From an uncultured Acidimicrobiaceae bacterium (lineage in GTDB: Bacteria; Actinomycetota; Acidimicrobiia; Acidimicrobiales; UBA8592), in contig CAJWET010000107.1 in NCBI GenBank assembly GCA_913031515.1, forward strand, positions 1 through 5,870: DNA of 5,870 bases, read 5' to 3'. The notes beneath the pieces are model-generated. The model saw only the letters and a list, made by a program, of their open reading frames with translations. It was not told the DNA's origin and did not search any database. Below are positions 1 through 5,623 of this stretch, in pieces (positions within the stretch are counted from its first letter, which is position 1; each line of letters opens with the position of its first letter). Made by a program: the position numbers and the translations under genes.

Positions 1-81
1 TTCGGGAAGGTGGACGATTTGGAGACTATCACATGGGAAAAAATTAACAAGGTAACCGCTTTGAAGCGGGCCGTTAAATAA
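1..81 (+). CDS. metK: S-adenosylmethionine synthetase, C-terminal end only (partial at 5')
   Basis: Frame 1 is open from the first base to a TAA at 79-81 and gives 26 residues. They include ITWEKINKV followed by TALKRA, which resembles the C-terminal tail of bacterial MetK (a Trp-Glu-[Arg/Lys] motif followed by D/N-K-V-x-A-L-K). The leading FGK would correspond to the His-Phe-Gly-Arg stretch near the MetK C-terminus. MetK makes S-adenosylmethionine from methionine and ATP in the cytoplasm. The next gene, ahcY, starts 11 bases after this stop and acts in the same methyl cycle, which strongly supports the identification. No catalytic residue lies in the visible part, so the call rests on the tail motif plus context. 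Confidence 0.77.
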   Translation, partial: FGKVDDLETITWEKINKVTALKRAVK

Positions 82-84
82 GGA
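80..84 (+). promoter_or_regulatory. ribosome-binding site of ahcY
   Basis: AAGGA overlaps the last two bases of the metK stop codon and lies 8 bases before the ahcY ATG at 93, the usual Shine-Dalgarno spacing. The overlap with the upstream stop suggests translational coupling of metK and ahcY. The 11-base gap leaves no room for a SAH or SAM riboswitch of ahcY's own. Confidence 0.7.
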
Positions 85-92
85 TTTTTATT

Positions 93-1556
93 ATGAATAC
101 TCTTACCGAAGAAACCCTTGATTATAAAGTAGCCGACATCACGTTGGCCGAATTCGGCCGAAAGGAAATTGCCATTGCCGAGCACGAGATGCCGGGTCTC
201 ATGGCAACTCGCGAGAAGTACGGCCCGTCCAAACCTCTCGCGGGCGTCAAGGTTATGGGCTCGTTGCACATGACCATTCAGACTGCCGTACTCATCGAGA
301 CTCTCGTCGAGCTTGGCGCGGACGTGCGTTGGTGTTCCTGCAACATCTTTTCCACTCAGGACCATGCGGCAGCAGCGGTTGCCGTGGGTTGCCCAGAGAG
401 GGGCGGGACGGTTGACGAGCCGAGAGGTGTTCCGGTCTTTGCTTGGAAGGGAGAGACGCTTTCAGAATATTGGTGGTGTACCAATGAGGCGCTAGTCTGG
501 CCTGATGGCCGGGGACCAGACCTTATTGTCGACGATGGTGGCGATGCCACAATGATGGTCCATAAGGGGCTTGAATACCTCAAAGCCGGAGATATCCCTC
601 TTCCAGAGGCTGAAGATTCAGAAGAGTGGGGTGTATTCCTTAACCGACTTCGAACGATTCAAGAAGAAGAAATTTTTGACTGGAATGTTATTGCTTCAGG
701 AATTGGTGGGGTTTCTGAAGAGACGACAACAGGCGTGCATCGCCTCTATCAAATGCAAGAAGAAGCCACGCTGCTTTTCCCAGCTATTAACGTGAATGAC
801 TCTGTGACAAAATCTAAGTTCGATAATCTATATGGTTGCCGCCACTCGCTCGTGGACGGTATCAATAGAGCCACAGACACAATGATCGGTGGAAAGGTCG
901 CATGCGTTTTAGGGTATGGAGATGTAGGAAAGGGATGTGCGGCTTCACTTTCAGGGCAGGGAGCGCGTGTTGTTATTACTGAAATTGATCCAATCTGTGC
1001 TCTTCAGGCGGCGATGGAAGGATACCAAGTAGTTCGACTGGAAGATGTTATGGAGACCGCTGATATTTTCGTTACTGCTACTGGAAACAAGGGGATTATC
1101 TCTGCCGACCACATGGCGCGTATGAAACATCAGGCCATTGTGGGGAATATCGGCCACTTTGACAACGAAATAGATATGGCCGGACTCCAGGAGATGTCGG
1201 ATGTCCGACGAGTCAATATAAAACCTCAAGTTGACGAGTATGTTTTCCCAGACGGGCACTCAGTCATTGTTTTGTCTGAAGGAAGATTGCTTAATCTAGG
1301 AAATGCGACAGGCCACCCTAGTTTTGTTATGAGTTGTAGCTTCACTAATCAGGTTATGGCCCAAATCGACCTTCATGAGAATGCCGAGAGTTACAGTAGT
1401 GAGGTCATCACAATGCCTAAATCGCTTGATGAAAAAGTAGCCAGACTCCATTTAGAGGCCCTTGGGGTGCGTTTGTCAGAACTCACACAGGAACAAGCAG
1501 ATTATCTAGGAGTACCTAAGGAAGGGCCTTTTAAACCAGACCATTACAGGTACTAA
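93..1556 (+). CDS. ahcY: adenosylhomocysteinase (S-adenosyl-L-homocysteine hydrolase)
   Basis: This 487-residue cytoplasmic, NAD-dependent enzyme reversibly splits S-adenosylhomocysteine into adenosine and homocysteine, removing the product inhibitor of SAM-dependent methyltransferases. Visible hallmarks: GSLHMT at 56-61 (substrate-binding His59), DDGGD at 147-151 (Asp151), SEETTTGV at 208-215, NDSVTKSKFDN at 235-245 (Lys240 and Asp244 match the catalytic Lys/Asp pair), the Rossmann NAD loop GYGDVGKG at 274-281, GNIGHFDNEID at 351-361 (catalytic His355) and the C-terminal KPDHYRY at 481-487, whose Lys and Tyr reach the NAD of the partner subunit in the tetramer. It is about 55 residues longer than the human enzyme. 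The extra segments around 100-113 and 165-205 are those of actinobacterial homologues. The ATG at 93 is chosen for its AAGGA box and full-length N-terminus. The first third is markedly GC-richer than the rest (see the separate entry). Likely co-transcribed with metK. Confidence 0.98.
   Translation: MNTLTEETLDYKVADITLAEFGRKEIAIAEHEMPGLMATREKYGPSKPLAGVKVMGSLHMTIQTAVLIETLVELGADVRWCSCNIFSTQDHAAAAVAVGCPERGGTVDEPRGVPVFAWKGETLSEYWWCTNEALVWPDGRGPDLIVDDGGDATMMVHKGLEYLKAGDIPLPEAEDSEEWGVFLNRLRTIQEEEIFDWNVIASGIGGVSEETTTGVHRLYQMQEEATLLFPAINVNDSVTKSKFDNLYGCRHSLVDGINRATDTMIGGKVACVLGYGDVGKGCAASLSGQGARVVITEIDPICALQAAMEGYQVVRLEDVMETADIFVTATGNKGIISADHMARMKHQAIVGNIGHFDNEIDMAGLQEMSDVRRVNIKPQVDEYVFPDGHSVIVLSEGRLLNLGNATGHPSFVMSCSFTNQVMAQIDLHENAESYSSEVITMPKSLDEKVARLHLEALGVRLSELTQEQADYLGVPKEGPFKPDHYRY
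130..600. other. GC-rich block inside ahcY
   Basis: Counting by hand, bases 121-600 are about 57% G+C, with 361-420 the peak at 42 of 60. Bases 601-1080 of the same gene are about 46% and the preceding 1-120 about 40%. The shift is also visible in codon choice: roughly codons 14-115 favour GAG, GCC, CTC, GGC and GTC, while later codons favour GAA, CTT, GTT and ATT. The reading frame and conserved motifs are intact across the change. Possible causes are homologous recombination with a higher-GC relative, an assembly join between related strains, or local codon preference. Confidence 0.6.
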
Positions 1557-1637
1557 AGTTCACCATACTTACTCAATCAATTTTCGTCAGAGAGTCAATC
1601 GTTAACTTATGCATAGGAAGATAGGATTAGCAATCTA
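1557..1637 (+). promoter_or_regulatory. ahcY-secA spacer with secA ribosome-binding site
   Basis: This 81-base spacer is AT-rich. AGGA at 1623-1626 lies 11 bases before the secA ATG and is the best Shine-Dalgarno candidate; a second purine run, AGGAAG at 1615-1620, is 17 bases away. It also holds TCAATC twice (1573-1578 and 1595-1600, 22 bases apart) and two short perfect palindromes, GTTAAC at 1601-1606 and TATGCATA at 1608-1615. No convincing -35/-10 pair or hairpin-plus-U-run terminator is visible, so it is unclear whether secA is read through from metK-ahcY or has its own promoter here. Confidence 0.45.
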
Positions 1638-4379
1638 ATGAGTTTAAATCCTCTTAAAAAAGTCCTCCGTTCCGGTGAAGGGAAAAAATTAAAGGCTTTG
1701 GAAGCTTTTGTTCCTGATATCGGCGAACTTGAGCCTGATATGAAAGCTTTAAGTGACGTTGAACTTCAAGCTAAGACGGCAGAATTTAAACAGCGAATCG
1801 AGCGCGGTGAAAGTATAAACGAGCTTCTTATAGAATCATTTGCTGTTGTTCGTGAAGCCGCATGGCGTGTAATTGGCCAAAGGCATTTTGATGTGCAACT
1901 TGTAGGTGGTGCTGCTTTGCATTTTGGATGGGTAGCAGAAATGCGAACAGGAGAAGGGAAGACTTTAACATCAACACTGCCAATATATCTCAACGCATTA
2001 GCTGGAAAGGGGGTTCATGTCGTAACAGTAAATGACTATTTGGCAGCTCGTGACTCAGAGTGGATGGGTGAAATATATCAATGGTTGGGTCTTGAAGTGG
2101 GCCTAATAGTTCCAGGGAATCGAGATAGCTCATACAAAACATCCCAATACAACGCAGATGTAACTTATGGTACAAACAATGAATTGGGGTTTGACTACCT
2201 TCGAGACAACATGGCTATGGAACTTTCAAAGAAGGTTCAAAGAGGGCACAACTACTGCATAGTTGATGAGATAGATAGCATCCTCATTGATGAAGCACGA
2301 ACCCCTCTGATTATTAGTGGGAAGCTTGCAGACGCTGCGAAGACTTATTATCAATTCGCTTCAATAGTTCAAGGTCTGAAACGCGATCATCATTATGAAG
2401 TGGATGAAGAGAAAAGAACAGTTGCGCCTACAGAAGAAGGGGTGCACGCCGTGGAACAAGCGTTGAGTATCGAGAATCTTTACGACGCTGTGTCTGCAGA
2501 TTTCGTTCACCAGTTCCAAGTGGCTCTAAAAGCGAAAGAATTGTTTCATAGGGATAAGGAATACATTCTCTCGAATGGAGAAGTCAAGATCGTAGATGAA
2601 TTCACTGGGCGTATCCTTGATGGCCGACGTTGGAGCGATGGACTCCATCAGGCAGTTGAAGCTAAAGAAGGAGTAAATATCAAGGAGGAGAACCAGACTT
2701 TAGCGACGATAACCCTTCAAAACTATTTCAGACTTTATGAGAAGCTTGCTGGAATGACTGGGACAGCTGAAACGGAAGCTGCGGAATTTTATAATACTTA
2801 TGGGCTTCATGTTGTTCCTATCCCAACCAACGAGCCAATAGTTCGAGATGATGCCGTGGATTTTATCTATCGGTCTGAACGGGGGAAATACGACGCTGTT
2901 GTCGAAGACATTGTCGAACGTAATCAGAAAGGCCAGCCTGTTCTGGTTGGTACGATTTCTGTAGAGAAATCGGAACTTGTATCTGACCTGCTCGACAAGC
3001 GAGGAATTAGACACTCTGTCCTTAATGCCAAACTCCATGCTCGAGAAGCAGATGTAGTTGCTCAGGCAGGGAGAATAGGATCTGTCACGGTAGCTACCAA
3101 CATGGCGGGTAGAGGAGTTGACATAGTACTCGGGGGGAATCCAGAAGGTCTCGCTGAGCGCGATGTAATAGCTGAAGGTTTCACGATGGAAGAGGAAGAA
3201 GGGTCGGAGAAATACGAACAGCTTTTGAAAAAGTATGAATCCATTTGTCAGGGGGAAGGTGAAGAGGTAAAAGCAGTCGGTGGATTATATGTCTTGGGGA
3301 CCGAACGCCACGATAGTCGTCGGATAGATAACCAGTTGCGAGGACGTTCGGGGCGGCAAGGCGATCCGGGTGAGTCACGTTTTTATCTTTCTTTAGAGGA
3401 TGAACTTATGAGGTTATTTGCCACTGGGGCGATGGAATGGGTTATGAAAAAAGCATTGCCTGATGATGTACCTATCGGTGACAAAATGGTTACTAAAGCA
3501 ATAGAGCGGGCCCAGAGTACGGTTGAGCAACGTAACGCAGAAACTCGGAAAAATGTCCTTAAGTACGATGAAGTGATGAATGAACAACGGCGAGTTGTCT
3601 ACGCAAGACGGAATGAAATATTGAATGGAGGAGATTTAACGGATGAAACAACTGAGTTTTTAGCATTAGAAGTTGACGAAGTAATTTCAACCCACTGCTC
3701 TTCGGAGCACTCCGAAGAATGGGATCTTGATGGTCTTATAACAGGTTTAGGTCATCTTTGGCCTAATGAATTCAGCAGGTCTTCATTCCAAGCATTTAAT
3801 GACTCGAACGCCATCTACGAAACAGCTATGGAGGAAGTGATCTCTTTTTGCGAACAACGAGAAAATGAGATTGGCGCAGACGTCATGAGACAGGTAGAAG
3901 GACAAATCATGCTGCGTATTCTCGACCAACGTTGGCGGGAGCATCTCTATGCAATGGATTACCTTAAAGAAGGGATTCATTTGAGAGCAATGGGTCAGAA
4001 AGACCCTCTTATTGAATGGCAACGTGAAGGTTTCGAAATGTTCGGGGCAATGATGGGTTCGGTTGGTAAAGACTTCGTCAAATACATCACTCACATACAG
4101 GTAGATACCGAACCAAAATCTGAGCAGAATCGCTCTCTTGATAATCAGGCAAGTGACGTTTCCTATTCAGGGACTGATGAGATAGCAGCAGGGGCGATTG
4201 CTACTTTGGCCCAACAAAAAACATCAGCCGACCAGGCGGAGCCGCCGGCAAAATCGGTTGAAGAAAACGTTTCTAGTAAACAAGCGACCATTGTGAAAAG
4301 TGAATTTGAGAAAACAGGCCGGAATGAACCATGCCCGTGTGGTTCAGGGAAAAAATTTAAACAGTGCCACGGGAAGTAA
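1638..4379 (+). CDS. secA: protein translocase subunit SecA (preprotein translocase ATPase)
   Basis: SecA is the motor ATPase that binds unfolded preproteins and drives them through the SecYEG channel in the cytoplasmic membrane. This copy has 913 residues (E. coli 901) and all domains in order. NBD1 has Walker A MRTGEGKT at 102-109, VTVNDYLA at 129-136 and Walker B VDEID at 209-213 followed by SILIDEA. The preprotein cross-linking domain lies at about 225-370, and GMTGTAETEA at 372-381 marks re-entry into the motor core. NBD2 has TNMAGRGVDI at 487-496 and the arginine-finger region RRIDNQLRGRSGRQGD at 561-576. The helical scaffold and wing domains follow (about 610-820). A Ser/Ala/Gln/Glu-rich linker (about 822-885) leads to the zinc-binding tail CPCGSGKKFKQCH at 899-911, the SecB/ribosome/lipid-binding element with its Cys-x-Cys-x8-Cys-His ligands intact. 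Val494 stands where most SecA proteins have Thr (GRGTDI). The ATG at 1638 gives the normal N-terminus (LKKVLRSGEGKKLK). The sequence resembles actinobacterial SecA1 more than accessory SecA2, which usually lacks the zinc tail. Confidence 0.99.
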   Translation: MSLNPLKKVLRSGEGKKLKALEAFVPDIGELEPDMKALSDVELQAKTAEFKQRIERGESINELLIESFAVVREAAWRVIGQRHFDVQLVGGAALHFGWVAEMRTGEGKTLTSTLPIYLNALAGKGVHVVTVNDYLAARDSEWMGEIYQWLGLEVGLIVPGNRDSSYKTSQYNADVTYGTNNELGFDYLRDNMAMELSKKVQRGHNYCIVDEIDSILIDEARTPLIISGKLADAAKTYYQFASIVQGLKRDHHYEVDEEKRTVAPTEEGVHAVEQALSIENLYDAVSADFVHQFQVALKAKELFHRDKEYILSNGEVKIVDEFTGRILDGRRWSDGLHQAVEAKEGVNIKEENQTLATITLQNYFRLYEKLAGMTGTAETEAAEFYNTYGLHVVPIPTNEPIVRDDAVDFIYRSERGKYDAVVEDIVERNQKGQPVLVGTISVEKSELVSDLLDKRGIRHSVLNAKLHAREADVVAQAGRIGSVTVATNMAGRGVDIVLGGNPEGLAERDVIAEGFTMEEEEGSEKYEQLLKKYESICQGEGEEVKAVGGLYVLGTERHDSRRIDNQLRGRSGRQGDPGESRFYLSLEDELMRLFATGAMEWVMKKALPDDVPIGDKMVTKAIERAQSTVEQRNAETRKNVLKYDEVMNEQRRVVYARRNEILNGGDLTDETTEFLALEVDEVISTHCSSEHSEEWDLDGLITGLGHLWPNEFSRSSFQAFNDSNAIYETAMEEVISFCEQRENEIGADVMRQVEGQIMLRILDQRWREHLYAMDYLKEGIHLRAMGQKDPLIEWQREGFEMFGAMMGSVGKDFVKYITHIQVDTEPKSEQNRSLDNQASDVSYSGTDEIAAGAIATLAQQKTSADQAEPPAKSVEENVSSKQATIVKSEFEKTGRNEPCPCGSGKKFKQCHGK
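3699..3718. repeat. perfect 8-bp inverted repeat (stem-loop) within secA
   Basis: TCTTCGGA at 3699-3706 and its exact complement TCCGAAGA at 3711-3718 flank a GCAC tetraloop. It encodes roughly residues 688-694 (Ser-Ser-Glu-His-Ser-Glu-Glu) in the poorly conserved scaffold/wing part of SecA. No U-run follows, so it is not an intrinsic terminator. It may be chance, an mRNA pausing or stability element, or a trace of a small palindromic insertion kept in frame. Confidence 0.5.
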
Positions 4380-4413
4380 TCCCACTACTATTAGTTCTAA
4401 CAAGGTAGTCCCG
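4370..4413. repeat. weak overlapping dyads at the secA stop and secA-prfB spacer
   Basis: The 51-base spacer after the secA TAA has overlapping short complementary arms. CGGGA at 4370-4374 can pair with TCCCG at 4409-4413, or its GGGA can pair locally with TCCC at 4380-4383. ACTAC at 4384-4388 can pair with GTAGT at 4405-4409, enclosing TTAG/CTAA. Stems are only 4-5 bp and no U-run follows, so this is not a standard terminator. The prfB start has only AAGG at 4402-4405, 25 bases upstream of the ATG, a poor Shine-Dalgarno placement. Functional status is uncertain. Confidence 0.25.
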
Positions 4414-4430
4414 TAAAGTCGTATTATTCT

Positions 4431-5543
4431 ATGTCTGAAGCAAATAGTGAACCGCATGTCCTCCGCCAACGATTGGAGGAAGCTGAACTGTATCTCAAGA
4501 TGGAAGAGTTGTGTGATCGTAAGGTAGAACTTGAAGACATTGTTGCTCAGCCTGATCTGTGGGATGATGCAGAAAGAGCAAAAAAAGTAAGTCAAGAACT
4601 CTCGGAAATTACTGAAGATATTAACCTCCACGGCCAGTTGACTGCTCAATTAGAGGAAGCAGAAGCTTTCCTAGAGCTCCTTGAAGAAGACCCCGATCCC
4701 AGTCTTAAGGATGAAGCAGACTTCCTACTTGTGGCGGTAACGACAGCTTTAGATGAATTGGAGTTACGATCGCTTTTTACCGGAGAGTATGACGAAAGTG
4801 ATGCGGTATGCCACATTCAGTCTGGCGAAGGGGGAACTGAAGCACAAGATTGGGCTGAAATGTTATTTCGGATGTACCAAAGGTGGTCGGAACAGCAATC
4901 CTTCGCTTTGGAAACAACTTCAGTTTCGGAAGGGACTGAGGCAGGTATTTCTTCAGTGGAGTTTATTATCCGAGGGCGACGGGCCTATGGGAAGCTCCAA
5001 TCAGAGCATGGAGTCCACCGTCTTGTTCGTATCTCACCATTTAATAAACAAGCTAATCGGCACACTTCGTTTGCCTCAATGCATGTTGTTCCTTTCTTTG
5101 AAGAGGTTTCTGACCAAGTAAACATCGATGAGACCGAACTTCGAGTTGATACGTATCGCTCCTCGGGGGCAGGTGGCCAGCACGTTAATGTCACAGACTC
5201 CGCAGTTCGTATCACGCACATTCCTTCAGGCATAGTGGTTTCTTGCCAGAATGAACGAAGTCAACACCAGAATAAAGAGAGATGCATGCAGATGTTGGCA
5301 GCCCGGTTGCTTGACCTTCAACGAAAGCAACGCGAACAAGATCTTGCAAATATTAGTGGTGAAAACCAAAACGTTGGTTTCGGAAGTCAAATACGTTCTT
5401 ATGTGATGCAGCCGTATCAGATGGTCAAGGACCTCCGAAGCAATCATGAAGTAGGCGCAGTTGATTCGGTCCTAGATGGGGGGATAGACGGATTTATCGA
5501 AGCATACCTTCGGTGGTTGCGTTCAGGAAGTCCAGATCTTTAA
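4431..5543 (+). CDS. prfB: peptide chain release factor 2 (RF2)
   Basis: RF2 recognises UGA and UAA stop codons in the ribosomal A site and triggers release of the finished protein. The 370 residues hold the helical N-terminal domain (about 1-110), the stop-codon recognition tripeptide SPF at 202-204 (RF1 would have a PxT-type motif), and the catalytic GGQ at 248-250 in SSGAGGQHVN, whose Gln is normally methylated by PrmC. Ser244 matches the Ala/Ser found in most bacteria rather than the Thr of E. coli K-12. GSQIRSYVMQPYQMVKDLRS at about 318-337 is also typical. The frame is continuous from ATG, with no internal TGA near codons 20-30: the Tyr-Leu that precedes the E. coli frameshift is followed here by sense codons AAG ATG, so autoregulatory +1 frameshifting is absent. 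Val254 after HVN replaces the more usual Thr/Lys/Arg. The start has a weak Shine-Dalgarno; no in-frame start exists between it and the upstream TAA at 4398. An ATG at codon 24 would cut the first helix. Confidence 0.97.
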   Translation: MSEANSEPHVLRQRLEEAELYLKMEELCDRKVELEDIVAQPDLWDDAERAKKVSQELSEITEDINLHGQLTAQLEEAEAFLELLEEDPDPSLKDEADFLLVAVTTALDELELRSLFTGEYDESDAVCHIQSGEGGTEAQDWAEMLFRMYQRWSEQQSFALETTSVSEGTEAGISSVEFIIRGRRAYGKLQSEHGVHRLVRISPFNKQANRHTSFASMHVVPFFEEVSDQVNIDETELRVDTYRSSGAGGQHVNVTDSAVRITHIPSGIVVSCQNERSQHQNKERCMQMLAARLLDLQRKQREQDLANISGENQNVGFGSQIRSYVMQPYQMVKDLRSNHEVGAVDSVLDGGIDGFIEAYLRWLRSGSPDL

Positions 5544-5555
5544 GTATTAAACTGT

Positions 5556-5608
5556 GCCGCTTTTAGAATTGATATGGGGTGGTGCTACCCTTGACAAATA
5601 GAAGCGGC
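5556..5608. repeat. 10-bp inverted repeat with nested hairpin in the prfB-ftsE spacer
   Basis: GCCGCTTTTA at 5556-5565 pairs with TAGAAGCGGC at 5599-5608: ten base pairs, one of them G-U in RNA. The 33-base loop contains a second hairpin, GGGTG at 5577-5581 with TACCC at 5586-5590 around a GTGC loop. The outer stem starts 12 bases after the prfB stop and ends 15 bases before the ftsE ATG. The right arm is followed by CTAAATTC, not a U-run, so it is unlikely to be an intrinsic terminator in either direction. It could be an operator, an mRNA structure affecting ftsE translation, or an RNA processing site between prfB and ftsEX. Confidence 0.6.
5591..5596 (+). promoter_or_regulatory. possible -35 box for ftsE
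   Basis: TTGACA is an exact match to the housekeeping sigma -35 consensus, 33 bases upstream of the ftsE start. The hexamer 17 bases on, TTCAAA at 5614-5619, matches the -10 consensus at only 3 of 6 positions, and its predicted transcription start would fall on the ATG, implying a leaderless or nearly leaderless message. The -35 would sit in the loop of the inverted repeat and its spacer would contain the right arm. The poor -10 makes this tentative. Confidence 0.25.
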
Positions 5609-5623
5609 CTAAATTCAAAGAAT

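Noticed and set aside
82..92. SAH or SAM riboswitch before ahcY
   Set aside because: Only 11 bases separate metK and ahcY, far too short for an aptamer.
495..521. GTCTGG/CCAGAC arms with inner GGCC/GGCC inside ahcY
   Set aside because: The short arms sit in the GC-rich block where such matches are common, and the inner and outer pairings compete; the conserved protein sequence explains the DNA.
951..1259. 102-codon open frame on the minus strand inside ahcY
   Set aside because: It lies wholly over conserved ahcY coding sequence, including the NAD-binding domain, shows no recognisable motif and has no ribosome-binding context; it is a shadow of the real gene.
2700..3038. 112-codon minus-strand open frame inside secA
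   Set aside because: Fully antisense to the conserved SecA motor domain, with a composition rich in Phe, Asn and Arg as expected of an antisense frame.
4475..4502. Alternative prfB start at codon 24 using GGAGGA
   Set aside because: The purine box is 19 bases from that ATG, too far, and the start would remove the first RF2 helix.
4344..4649. 101-codon minus-strand open frame spanning the secA-prfB junction
   Set aside because: Although hydrophobic in places, it is antisense to the SecA zinc tail and the RF2 N-terminus; the hydrophobicity follows from reverse complements of Glu/Lys-rich codons.
4753..5121. 122-codon plus-strand open frame inside prfB
   Set aside because: It is in an alternative frame of a clear RF2 gene and has no homology I recognise.
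5556..5608. Intrinsic terminator after prfB
   Set aside because: The stem is strong enough, but no U-run follows on either strand.
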